Positions 17,129 through 25,524 of a DNA stretch of 64,000 nt are shown here, in pieces. Both the position numbers and the translations under genes were made by a program. The DNA comes from an uncultured Roseovarius sp. (GTDB lineage Bacteria > Pseudomonadota > Alphaproteobacteria > Rhodobacterales > Rhodobacteraceae): assembly GCA_951812895.1 (NCBI GenBank), contig OX638333.1, positions 238,366-302,365 of the forward strand, given 5' to 3'. The notes below the pieces were generated by a model. It saw only the letters and a list, made by a program, of their open reading frames with translations, searched no databases and was not told where the DNA came from. Within the stretch, counting starts at the first letter, position 1. Each line of letters starts with the position of its first letter.

Positions 17129-17917
17129 CTATAAATCAAATTCCGCAAAAACCGGTGCGTGATCACTAGGCTTTTCCCACCCCCGCGCATCCCGCAAAAC
17201 ACGGCTTGAATGCCCGGCTGCAGCAATATCCGCGCTGGCCCAGACATGATCAAGCCTGCGGCCTTTATCTGCTGCATCCCAGTCGCGTGCCCGGTAACTC
17301 CACCAGCTATACAGCTGCCCTTCGGGGATATCATTGCGTGTCACATCTGCCCATCCACCGGCATCCATCACATCGTTGAAATGCTCAACCTCGATTGGCG
17401 TGTGGCTCACCACTTTGAGAAGCTGTTTATGGCTCCAGACGTCATCCTCACGCGGTGCGATGTTCAGATCCCCGACAAGGATGGCTTTTTCCGGCCGCGA
17501 TGCCTTGAACCAGTCACGCATTTCAGTCAGGTAATCGAGCTTTTGGCCAAATTTTATATTCTTCTCGCGATCCGGCACATCACCACCGGCAGGAACGTAG
17601 AAGTTATGGATAACAACGCCATTTTCCAGCCGTCCGGCCACATGACGTGCATGCCCAAGCCCGGCAAAATCCTTGTCGCCGACATCCTCGATCGGCAGTT
17701 TCGACAGGGTTGCAACGCCGTTATAGCCCTTTTGGCCGCGGGCAATCATGTACTTGTAACCAAGCTCTGCGAACTGCTCGGTCGGAATTTTCTCAACCGG
17801 GCTTTTGCATTCCTGCAGACACAGGATATCTGGGCCTTCTTCCTGCAAAAGTTTACACACAATCGGCTCTCTTAACCGGACTGAATTGATATTCCAGGTG
17901 GCAAGTGAAAATGGCAT
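17129..17917 (-). CDS. xthA: Exodeoxyribonuclease III
   Basis: An AP endonuclease and 3'-5' exonuclease of base-excision repair. The 262-residue protein has the EEP-fold motifs in order: ATWNINSVRLR, LCLQECKS (metal-binding Glu), GDLNIAP (Asp-x-Asn), the RRLDHVWAS stretch, and the terminal KPSDHAPV with the catalytic Asp-His. I chose the ATG at 17915-17917 (MPFSLATWN), since the longer frame to 17956 only adds residues before the core strand. It is divergent from the secreted hydrolase gene. Confidence 0.95.
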   Translation of the reverse strand: MPFSLATWNINSVRLREPIVCKLLQEEGPDILCLQECKSPVEKIPTEQFAELGYKYMIARGQKGYNGVATLSKLPIEDVGDKDFAGLGHARHVAGRLENGVVIHNFYVPAGGDVPDREKNIKFGQKLDYLTEMRDWFKASRPEKAILVGDLNIAPREDDVWSHKQLLKVVSHTPIEVEHFNDVMDAGGWADVTRNDIPEGQLYSWWSYRARDWDAADKGRRLDHVWASADIAAAGHSSRVLRDARGWEKPSDHAPVFAEFDL

Positions 17918-18015
17918 GGGCGTCGTCCTGTTGTTTGTCCGCAACCCTACGTGCACCCATCACGATGTGCCACCCAATTCCTTGCCAATTTTCTGCTTCA
18001 GCACTAAAATTCCTT

Positions 18016-19818
18016 ATGCTCCAATCGCGCTGTCTTTGTGCAATCTACGTAACCGCCCTGCTTGCCTTCTGGCCCAGCAACCCGGTAATCGCGCTTGAAT
18101 CCTATGGTGTGAAAGTTACGGTCACTGCTCCCGAAACGGACACGCGCGACCAGCTTTCGATTGAAGATCTTGCCCAACCGGCAGGGGGCGCTCAAGCCGT
18201 ACACAACGAATATTTCCTGCCAATAGGGTCTGACACTGGGCCGGGCGATCCGATTGAGGGCACTTTGCACCTCGACGGCTTTACCATCACGCATCACAAT
18301 TTCACCGCCATCGGGTCCTTGTCCGGCACCACCAACTTTCCAGGGATTTCAGTACAGATCATTGCAAGGGGCGGCGTATTTCTACCCGTAGAACGTGATC
18401 AGTTCCTCACATCCGACGGCGCTGATTGGGATATCATTCTAGGATCCGGCCGCAGCTGGACAGAGCCGGGTGACCAAGGATGGTCGCGCGTATCGTTTCC
18501 ATTCACTCTGGTCTGGAGAGATGCACACCGCGTGGCCAACGGCGTGGCCACCTTCGCCTATAACGGGGCGAAGATCACCAACCTGCGCCTGCAAATTGGT
18601 CAGGACGGTGCACCAAGCGGCCCAAAGCTGAACTTTCACAGCCAGGTTAAACTTCGGTTCACACCAGGCCCGGTAGACGACGCAGATGCTGAACTGGCAA
18701 AACTAAGAGATGAGCGCGGTGCCAACTTTCCGGTTCAACCCTGGACCGCTCTTGAAACGCTGACGGGTAAGGGACCGCTCACCGGATTTGACCCGGAACC
18801 CGGCAGGCCGGATATTTCCGCAGGCGGTCTTTTGGTTGGCGATACGATCTATCTACGCTCCTGCGCCACCCGCTTTGGGCCATATCCCTATTGCGGCCAG
18901 CTGCGCCATTCGGTGTTTTCAGTTTCAAAATCTCTGGGCGCTGGCATCGCAATGCTTCGACTGGCCGAACGCTACGGGCCGAGTGTGTTCAATGAACGTA
19001 TCCTTGATCACGTTACACTGCACGCGCCTCACGAAGGTTGGAGCAACGTCACGTTTGGCGATGCCCTCAACATGGCTACCGGCATTGGCAATCTGACACC
19101 TTACCGTGTGGATCACTACGTTGACACGGACGGAACACAGAATGAATCGCTGATCTGGAGCGTGCCAACCGTTCAAAGTAAGCTGCTGTTGATTTCCGGC
19201 TATCAGAACTACCCTTGGGAACCGGGCGAGGTTTTACGGTATAAATCATCAGAAACCATGCTGCTTTCAATTGCGATGGATCGATTTATCCGCGCGCATG
19301 AAGGGTCTGACTACGGCCTTTGGGACCTGCTCACCGACGACGTATATAAACCCCTCAGTCTGCGACCGATCCCCACCAGAATGGCATTCGATAAAGAGGC
19401 AGAGGTGTACATCCCGCGCTTCGATGGCGGCATGTTCCCGACATTTCAGGAAGCGCTCAGACTGGCCCGCCTGCTCGCCGATGGCGGGGTGTATCAGGGC
19501 CGGCAGATCCTGCATGCTGACATGACCGGCGTCGCGACAGACACCTCTCTCGACCGTGGCCTTGGATCTGGCTGGTTCTATGCCGAAGGTGGCGAAGCAA
19601 CTTACGAAATGTCCTTATGGCTCGCCCCGTTTCAAACCAGCGCCAGATGCTATCTCCGCGTACCGGCGATGTCGGGATATGGCGGAAACTATGTTCTGAT
19701 CATGCCAAATGACACCATTGGTTTCCGCTTTGCCGACAGCCCCGACAATGCCAACTGGACTTATGACAGCAGCGGCATTCGTAAAGTTTCGCACAAGGTG
19801 AGGCCATTCTGCGACTGA
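18016..19818 (+). CDS. Secreted SxxK serine hydrolase (beta-lactamase/PBP-like)
   Basis: A 600-residue exported protein. It has a signal peptide of about 26 residues (ending FWPSNPVIA), an N-terminal beta-rich region up to about residue 230, and a class C beta-lactamase-like domain. The nucleophile motif is SVSK with Ser302 and Lys305. The later GLGSGWFYAEGG and GGNYVLIMP regions match the C-terminal sheet of such hydrolases. I start at 18016 because that ATG directly precedes the signal peptide. The longer frame (17905) would overlap xthA. No neighbour suggests a substrate. Confidence 0.82.
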   Translation: MLQSRCLCAIYVTALLAFWPSNPVIALESYGVKVTVTAPETDTRDQLSIEDLAQPAGGAQAVHNEYFLPIGSDTGPGDPIEGTLHLDGFTITHHNFTAIGSLSGTTNFPGISVQIIARGGVFLPVERDQFLTSDGADWDIILGSGRSWTEPGDQGWSRVSFPFTLVWRDAHRVANGVATFAYNGAKITNLRLQIGQDGAPSGPKLNFHSQVKLRFTPGPVDDADAELAKLRDERGANFPVQPWTALETLTGKGPLTGFDPEPGRPDISAGGLLVGDTIYLRSCATRFGPYPYCGQLRHSVFSVSKSLGAGIAMLRLAERYGPSVFNERILDHVTLHAPHEGWSNVTFGDALNMATGIGNLTPYRVDHYVDTDGTQNESLIWSVPTVQSKLLLISGYQNYPWEPGEVLRYKSSETMLLSIAMDRFIRAHEGSDYGLWDLLTDDVYKPLSLRPIPTRMAFDKEAEVYIPRFDGGMFPTFQEALRLARLLADGGVYQGRQILHADMTGVATDTSLDRGLGSGWFYAEGGEATYEMSLWLAPFQTSARCYLRVPAMSGYGGNYVLIMPNDTIGFRFADSPDNANWTYDSSGIRKVSHKVRPFCD

Positions 19819-19845
19819 CACCGTTACAGCGATATGGCCACAGCC

Positions 19846-20970
19846 TCAGGCCCCGGATTTGCCGAACCATTCCCCAAGTCGCAATAACCCGGTTCTCAGG
19901 TCATCCGTGTTGTTCGCAAACCCGATCCGCAGCGTCCCTTCCATATCCATCACAGACCCCGGGGTCAGCATCACACCCGTCTCGCGGATCAGAGTTTCAC
20001 ACAATTCATATGACGGAGTATCCAGATCATACTGCAACAATGCCGTGGTCCCGCCCGAGGGTCGGACATAGTCTACAGCAGCCTGTCCTGTGACCCACGC
20101 ATCCAGCAGCGCAAGGTTTTCTCGCGTGATGTGCCGGCTGCGTTCAAGAATGCTGTCCGCATTCTCCAACGCCATGGTCGCAAAGTAATCGTCAATCATT
20201 CCCACGCTGATCGTGTTGTAGTCGCGGTGCACCTCCACCGCTTGCATCAGTGTCTTAGGCCCCACAATCCAGCCCAGCCGCAATCCCGCCAATGAAAAGG
20301 CTTTTGACGTCGATCCCGTGCTGATCCCCTTGTGGTATAGATCCGCCATCGACATGCCCGGACCATCACCCTGCTGTTCCGTCCCGCGATACACCTCATC
20401 GCAGAGCACCCAGGCCCCTGATTTACCTGCAATCTCCGCAATCCGCTCCAGCCCTTTGCGACCAATCACGGCACCGGTCGGATTGTTCGGATTGGTCAAA
20501 GTAATCACCACCGTATCTTCACCAACCAGCCGCTCCAGCTGATCAAAATCCGGCAGATACCCGTCTTCCGCCCTCAGCGGCAGCCTGAGCACCTCTGCCC
20601 CGATGCTTTCAGGTATCGCGGTATGTTGCTGATAAGACGGCGTAATCGACACCACCTTGTCGCCCGCGCTGACCAAGGTCTGATAAATCAGCGCATTGGC
20701 CCCAATCGTGCCATGGGTGATCATCACATTCGCCGCCGTCCGCCGCTCAAACAGAGCGGCCACAGCAGATCGTAACGGCTCGGAACCGGTGATATCTCCA
20801 TAGGTCATCTTCATCGCAGCCAGATCACCGGGCATCGCCTGCGTCTTGCCACAGATCTGCAACAGCTGCTCGATGGTCAGCGATGCGACACAGGTCTCGG
20901 CAAGGTTGATCTCACAGTGGTTTTCCCATTTGTTCATCCACTGTTCGACACCAAAAGGGGTAATTTTCAT
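19846..20970 (-). CDS. PLP-dependent class I/II aminotransferase
   Basis: A 374-residue fold-type I enzyme. The PLP-binding Lys is Lys223 in STGSTSKAFSLAGLRLGW. Other motifs are ITHGTIGANALIY, TNPNNPTG (residues 159-166), CDEVY (190-194) and the C-terminal LRIGFANN with its carboxylate-binding Arg. Amino-acid specificity cannot be read off. It is divergent from a homocysteine S-methyltransferase-like gene, hinting at sulfur amino-acid metabolism. Confidence 0.88.
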   Translation of the reverse strand: MKITPFGVEQWMNKWENHCEINLAETCVASLTIEQLLQICGKTQAMPGDLAAMKMTYGDITGSEPLRSAVAALFERRTAANVMITHGTIGANALIYQTLVSAGDKVVSITPSYQQHTAIPESIGAEVLRLPLRAEDGYLPDFDQLERLVGEDTVVITLTNPNNPTGAVIGRKGLERIAEIAGKSGAWVLCDEVYRGTEQQGDGPGMSMADLYHKGISTGSTSKAFSLAGLRLGWIVGPKTLMQAVEVHRDYNTISVGMIDDYFATMALENADSILERSRHITRENLALLDAWVTGQAAVDYVRPSGGTTALLQYDLDTPSYELCETLIRETGVMLTPGSVMDMEGTLRIGFANNTDDLRTGLLRLGEWFGKSGA

Positions 20971-21253
20971 AGCGGCTCTCCGTCAGTTTGCATGACGGGC
21001 CTTTATTCCGATCCCGTCCCTCCGGGACGAAGCAGCACCCGAATAGGGCGATAGACTTGCTTCGACCTCAGAGCAACAGAAAATTGCCTGATTTGCTTTC
21101 TTCAACTCACTGAACTCCTTCAACCAGACACGTTTTCTGAGCAACAGGCCATGCAGAGCCGGATTGAGTTGCATATGGATCACCGAACAGAAACAGGCGT
21201 TGGCAGCGACATCCTCGCAGTGCATGATCAGTCTGAATAATAAAGAGGGTGAG

Positions 21254-22141
21254 ATGAACAGATATGATCGTTTGATGCACCGGATCTCCATAGGTGAAAA
21301 CATTCTGATCGACGGTGCAACCGGAACTGAGATCGAACAACGCGGCGTGCCGCAACTCAACAACGCCTGGAATGGCGGCGGCGCACTCAGCCACCCGGAG
21401 ATCTTGCGAACAGTTCACATGGATTACATTCGCGAAGGCGCAGAGATTGTTATCTCCAATACATTCGCGACTCATCGGCACGCGCTTCGCGATGCAGGTG
21501 TCGAAGATCAGTTTGAAGCGCTGAACCGTTGCGGCGTGGAACTGGCGATTGAGGCCCGCGAACTGATGCAGACACCCGATGTGCTGGTTGCCGGGGGTAT
21601 GTCGTACTGGGCTTGGTCCGGAAACTGGCAGGATTCGGAAAGGCTCCGGCCGGCCGCGGAAGAGCAGGCGTTGATACTGGCCAGAGCTGGCGCTGATTTT
21701 CTGATGCTGGAAATGATGGTCGACATTGATCGCATGCTTGTCACGCTTGAGGCGGCCCAGCTCAGCAGCCTGCCAGTTTGGGTTGGCCTTTCGTGTGTGC
21801 CGGATGCATCCGGCAACATGATGCTCAAACGTGGCGAGCCGTTAGCTGACGCGCTGCGGGCACTTCAGGACAAGAATGTCGCGTTTTTGAACATCATGCA
21901 TACGGAGGTCGAGGATATCGAAGCGTGTCTCGATATTGTTGATCATCACTGGGCCGGGCCGATCGGTGTTTACGCTCATTCCGCCAGCTGGTCGGGACAG
22001 GTTGGTCAATTTGATGTAACAATTCCACCGGAAGATTACACCGCCTTTGCTGAATCTTGGCTCAGTCGCGGCGTGAAAGTTGTCGGAGGGTGTTGCGGAT
22101 TGGGTGTTGACCATATCAAATCCCTGAAAACGCTGTTCTGA
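21254..22141 (+). CDS. Homocysteine S-methyltransferase family protein
   Basis: A 295-residue zinc-dependent methyltransferase of the MHT/BHMT type. It begins ILIDGATGTEIEQRGVP and contains EIVISNTFATHR. The zinc ligands are the Cys in WVGLSCVPD and the pair in VVGGCCGLG. The family moves methyl groups from S-methylmethionine, betaine or sulfonium donors to homocysteine. In a DMSP-degrading organism a sulfonium donor is plausible but unproven. The ATG at 21254 has AGAGGGTGAG upstream, so a longer frame from 21164 is not used. Confidence 0.87.
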   Translation: MNRYDRLMHRISIGENILIDGATGTEIEQRGVPQLNNAWNGGGALSHPEILRTVHMDYIREGAEIVISNTFATHRHALRDAGVEDQFEALNRCGVELAIEARELMQTPDVLVAGGMSYWAWSGNWQDSERLRPAAEEQALILARAGADFLMLEMMVDIDRMLVTLEAAQLSSLPVWVGLSCVPDASGNMMLKRGEPLADALRALQDKNVAFLNIMHTEVEDIEACLDIVDHHWAGPIGVYAHSASWSGQVGQFDVTIPPEDYTAFAESWLSRGVKVVGGCCGLGVDHIKSLKTLF

Positions 22142-22184
22142 GATCGAATTAACAGCTTCCAGCTCGACAGAATTAGACTGAGCC

Positions 22185-22212
22185 AAAAAACACCCCGGCA
22201 CTTGGCCGGGGC
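22185..22212 (-). terminator. Rho-independent terminator of cenR
   Basis: On the minus strand the stem CCCCGGC/GCCGGGG (22193-22199 and 22205-22211, loop 5 nt) is followed by TG and six T residues (22190-22185). It is about 100 nt beyond the cenR stop and is correctly oriented to end that transcript. Confidence 0.8.
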
Positions 22213-22232
22213 AGTCCAACAGGGAGGTGCAT

Positions 22233-22271
22233 ATGATAACCCGCATATGCGCCGGGAATACTTCACCCTAA
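22233..22271 (+). other. Possible 12-codon ORF under a start-codon hairpin
   Basis: GGGAGG (22222-22227) lies 5 nt before an ATG that opens a 12-codon frame ending at TAA (22269-22271). A 10-bp stem (22226-22235 with 22244-22253, one G-T pair, 8-nt loop) would bury the ATG and part of the Shine-Dalgarno. No larger gene follows on this strand. It could be chance or a structured 3' UTR element of cenR. Confidence 0.25.
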
Positions 22272-22310
22272 AGATATATTCAGCATGATTCTTTGATCCT
22301 GATCAAACTG

Positions 22311-22997
22311 TCAGGCTAATAACCGGTAGCCGCCCGATTCAGTGACCAGCAACCGTGCGTTCGACGGATCAGGTTCAATTTTCTGCCGCAACCGGTAGAT
22401 ATGGGTTTCCAGCGTATGCGTGGTCACACCCGCGTTGTAGCCCCAGACCTCATGCAGCAGCACATCCCGCGCCACCACACCTTCGGTCGACCGGTAGAGG
22501 AACTTCAGGATGTTGGTTTCCTTCTCCGTCAGGCGGATCTTGCGGTCCTCATCGGTCATCAGCATCTTCATCGCCGGCTTGAACGTGTATGGTCCAAGCT
22601 GGAACACCGCATCTTCGGATTGCTCGTGCTGACGCAGCTGCGCGCGGATCCGGGCGAGCAGAACCGGAAACTTGAACGGCTTGGTGATGTAATCATTCGC
22701 TCCGGCATCCAGACCGAGGATCGTATCGGCATCGCCATCATGCGCGGTCAGCATCAGGATCGGTGCCTTGACCCCCTGCTTGCGCATCAGACGGCACAGC
22801 TCGCGCCCGTCTGTATCCGGCAGTCCAACGTCGAGGATCACCAGGTCATAAATTGCGTCCTTGGCCTTGGTCATCGCCTCTGAACCGTTACCCGCCTCAA
22901 AGACATCAAAATCTTCGGTCATGACCAATTGCTCACCCAGCGCTTCGCGCAGGTCATCGTCATCATCGACCAGAAGTATTTTCTTTAGCTGCGCCAT
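22311..22997 (-). CDS. cenR: OmpR/PhoB-family response regulator, CenR type
   Basis: A 228-residue DNA-binding response regulator. The receiver has the acidic pocket VDDDDDL, the phospho-acceptor Asp56 in VILDVGLPD and the Lys in DYITKPFKF. The winged-helix output domain contains IRLTEKETNILKFLYR and THTLETHIYRLRQKIEPDP. The sequence resembles Caulobacter and Rhodobacter CenR, an essential envelope and division regulator. I recall strong identity in the receiver-linker LLARIRAQLRQHEQSED, but no alignment was run. It is monocistronic, with its own terminator. Confidence 0.8.
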   Translation of the reverse strand: MAQLKKILLVDDDDDLREALGEQLVMTEDFDVFEAGNGSEAMTKAKDAIYDLVILDVGLPDTDGRELCRLMRKQGVKAPILMLTAHDGDADTILGLDAGANDYITKPFKFPVLLARIRAQLRQHEQSEDAVFQLGPYTFKPAMKMLMTDEDRKIRLTEKETNILKFLYRSTEGVVARDVLLHEVWGYNAGVTTHTLETHIYRLRQKIEPDPSNARLLVTESGGYRLLA

Positions 22998-23162
22998 GGT
23001 GGCTACCCTCGTGCTGTTTCACCGAAATTGTGGCATGTTGGGCGATCTGACAAGGTCTGTGTCACCATGATCACGCCCACGTGTTGCACCGAGAGCGATT
23101 GTTTCATTTCTTTACAGAAACCTGTAGGTCTGAACGAAGAATTTTTGCGAAGGCAACGTCTA

Positions 23163-24254
23163 ATGAGCTTTGCACCAGATATCACCGAAATACTTGCCCG
23201 GGCCCGTGCTGATCTTCGTATGGGCGTGCCGGTTGTGCTGTGTGATGCGTCCGGAGCGATACTGATGCTGGCTGCAGAAACGCTTGATGCGCAACGACTG
23301 GCCGATCTGCGTGCACTGGGTGGCGCACCGGTCATCGCGATCACCTCCCGCCGTGCCGAAACCCTGCGCGCCCGCGCATATGACGGTGATCTCGCGCGGG
23401 TGATCCTGCCGCCCGATGCATCACTGCCCTGGGTTCTGGGCGTGGCTGACCCAGCAGATGATCTGAAAACCCCGATGAAGGGCCCGCTGATTTCGGAACG
23501 CGACGGCGATGCAGCCCTACACCGCCTGGCCCTCAAACTGGCCAAAACCGCGCGCCTGCTGCCCGCGGCCATCGTCCTGCCTCTGCAAGACGCCTCAGGA
23601 TTTGCGGCCCGGCTCAGCCTGACACAGGTGCCCGCCGACACCGCTGCCGCCTATCTGACTGAATCAAGCCCTCTGCATCCGGTGGTCAGTGCCCGCCTGC
23701 CCCTTGCCGTGTCTGAGGCAGGGCGGCTGCACATATTCCGCCCCGAAGATGGCGGCGAAGAGCATTACGCCATTGAAATCGGCCAGCCCTCCCGCGAGAC
23801 CCCAGTGTTGTCGCGCCTGCATTCGGCCTGTTTCACCGGCGATCTGATGGGCTCTCTCAAATGCGATTGCGGCCCGCAGCTGCGCGGCGCGCTGTCCCAA
23901 ATGGGGGCCGAAGGTGCGGGCGTCCTGCTCTACCTCAATCAGGAAGGGCGTGGCATTGGTCTTGCCAATAAAATGCGCGCCTACAGCCTGCAGGATCAGG
24001 GCTTTGACACAGTCGAGGCCAATCACCGGCTGGGGTTTGAAGATGATGAACGCGATTTCCGGATCGGCGCCGAAATCCTGCGCAGGATGGGGTTTTCATC
24101 GGTCAGATTGCTGACCAACAACCCCGGCAAAATTGCGATGATGCAGCAAAACGGCATCGACGTGACCGAACGCGTGCCACTTAAAGTGGGGGAAAACCCA
24201 CACAACACGGATTACCTGGCCACCAAGGCTAAAAAATCCGGCCATCTGCTCTGA
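23163..24254 (+). CDS. ribA: GTP cyclohydrolase II (RibA)
   Basis: RibA opens GTP to a 2,5-diaminopyrimidine, the first step of riboflavin synthesis. The 363-residue protein has the C-terminal catalytic domain with the zinc cysteines in HSACFTGD and LKCDCGPQL, then LLYLNQEGRGIGLANK and NHRLGFEDDERDF. The N-terminal 150 residues are a divergent domain in place of RibB, without clear catalytic residues for that reaction. I start at 23163 (MSFAPDI). A frame to 23028 has no clear homology upstream. Confidence 0.92.
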   Translation: MSFAPDITEILARARADLRMGVPVVLCDASGAILMLAAETLDAQRLADLRALGGAPVIAITSRRAETLRARAYDGDLARVILPPDASLPWVLGVADPADDLKTPMKGPLISERDGDAALHRLALKLAKTARLLPAAIVLPLQDASGFAARLSLTQVPADTAAAYLTESSPLHPVVSARLPLAVSEAGRLHIFRPEDGGEEHYAIEIGQPSRETPVLSRLHSACFTGDLMGSLKCDCGPQLRGALSQMGAEGAGVLLYLNQEGRGIGLANKMRAYSLQDQGFDTVEANHRLGFEDDERDFRIGAEILRRMGFSSVRLLTNNPGKIAMMQQNGIDVTERVPLKVGENPHNTDYLATKAKKSGHLL

Positions 24255-24358
24255 AAACCGCAATCTGAATAAAGTTGTCTGCGTCGAACTCTGAAAAGCT
24301 TGGGAATGTGCTTATGCATTCTGAAGGCATCAAGCCTATTTTTGAAAGAGCAAGAGTA

Positions 24359-24778
24359 ATGACAAAAAGACATATTCTCGGGGGCGTCGTAGCGGGTGCT
24401 GTGGTAACTGCGGCGGCGTTTCAGTTTGCAGATGGGTTTCAAGCCAATGCAGCAGGAAAAACCTGTCTTCAGACCTATCCAAATCCCAAAATCTCTGGGC
24501 GCGTGGTTGCGGAAAACGATAAAATGGTGGTTCAGCGTTTCCACTTCCCTGCGGGTGAATGGGAGGGCGTACATGCCCATCCAGCCAATCAGCTATACAT
24601 CATGCTGACCGATGCGCATTGGAAGGTTCGTTTTGGTGATCGCGTGTCATCCGGTTTTTCACCTGCCGGAGAGGTCGGGTTTTATGGCCCCGTAGAGCTG
24701 TCCGAAGATCACGAAAGCCAGAATATGGGGGCGAACGATGCTGAGCTTATCTGGGTCACGTTAAAGGAAGGGTGTTAG
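24359..24778 (+). CDS. Exported small cupin-like protein
   Basis: A 139-residue protein with an N-terminal signal or anchor (MTKRHILGGVVAGAVVTAAAF, spelled over 21 residues in two parts: MTKRHILGG and VVAGAVVTAAAF) and then a cupin-type double-stranded barrel. Its motif is FPAGEWEGVHAHPANQLYI with two His metal ligands, then ELSEDHESQN. A mannose-6-phosphate-isomerase-like cupin is likely. The ATG at 24359 follows CAAGAGTA. The frame extends to 24275 without need. Function unknown. Confidence 0.7.
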   Translation: MTKRHILGGVVAGAVVTAAAFQFADGFQANAAGKTCLQTYPNPKISGRVVAENDKMVVQRFHFPAGEWEGVHAHPANQLYIMLTDAHWKVRFGDRVSSGFSPAGEVGFYGPVELSEDHESQNMGANDAELIWVTLKEGC

Positions 24779-24839
24779 GGCCTCCTCTATCAGATCTGCG
24801 TCACTGGCTTGTCGCCGCTGTGCAATACTCAACCGCCAA

Positions 24840-25051
24840 GCCGCGAATCGTCAGACCGCGGGATGGCGACCCAACTCCAGTTCGGCAGCGCTTTATGTCG
24901 GCCAAATACATGTAAGATCAGTTCGGCGCACCAATCTTCACCAAAGCGCCAGCCCTGGGGACGGTCTGGCCCCTCTCGGCAGAATTGGCAAAGCCAATTC
25001 ACCTGCCGGGCAGCGGATGCGCGGCGGCCATTGGCCGCTGTTTCGCGCAGC
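24840..25051. repeat. Dispersed intergenic repeat, copy 1 (212 bp)
   Basis: This segment and 33017-33183 align by eye without gaps over their first 130 bp at roughly 85% identity, then again over the last 36 bp. Copy 1 has an extra 45 nt (about 24970-25014) that includes an 8-bp hairpin GAATTGGC-AAA-GCCAATTC (24982-25000). Shared landmarks are GACCGCGGGATGGCGACCCA, ATACATGTAAGA and CCATTGGCCGCTGTTTCGCG. The stretch 24779-25130 carries no recognised gene apart from this. Confidence 0.75.
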
Positions 25052-25130
25052 GAATTTGCTCAAATGACAGAAAAAGGTCAAATTCGCTAACCTGATTCAA
25101 ATTTACAGCAAAGCAATCTAACCCAACACC

Positions 25131-25367
25131 TCAGCCATCATCCGAACCCGGGTCAGCCTTACCCACCCCTCGAAACACAGACTTAAACGGCAACATCCAC
25201 AAAAACCCAAGCACCACGAAAACCAAAAGCTCCACCAGCACAGGCAACCCGTCATATCGCGCACGCAGCCAATCGGTAAAACTGACCGCCACAATAATGT
25301 ACAACGGCAGCCCGATCAGCAGGACGACCAGTGACCAGCGGCGGCGGGATTTGTAACTGAGCGACAT
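25131..25367 (-). CDS. DUF2842 small membrane protein
   Basis: A 78-residue protein with two transmembrane segments (about residues 12-30 and 42-60). It begins MSLSYKSRRRWSLVVLLIG, the DUF2842 pattern, and ends in a short charged cytoplasmic tail. The family is widespread in Rhodobacteraceae and has no known function. It is alone on this strand beside the repeat. Confidence 0.82.
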   Translation of the reverse strand: MSLSYKSRRRWSLVVLLIGLPLYIIVAVSFTDWLRARYDGLPVLVELLVFVVLGFLWMLPFKSVFRGVGKADPGSDDG

Positions 25368-25524
25368 GTCGGGTCTCCTGAATGCAACGAACCGGCCCGT
25401 TGAATCACAGCTTTACAAAGGTTTCAACCAGACCCGGAACTGTTCGTGCTGTATTAGGCATTTCAATTGCGAATTTTGAGATTTCCTTTGAATCACTTAA
25501 ACTCATCGGCATCTCCTCGCCGGT

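Noticed and set aside
20971-21253. SAM or SAH riboswitch between the divergent sulfur-metabolism genes
   Set aside because: I found no SAM-I, SAM-II or SAH consensus pairing; only a short GTCCCTCCGGGAC stem that does not match them.
24809-25090. Protein-coding gene in dispersed repeat copy 1
   Set aside because: The similar frame in copy 2 keeps many residues, but most base differences change amino acids and there is no ribosome site, so coding is not claimed.
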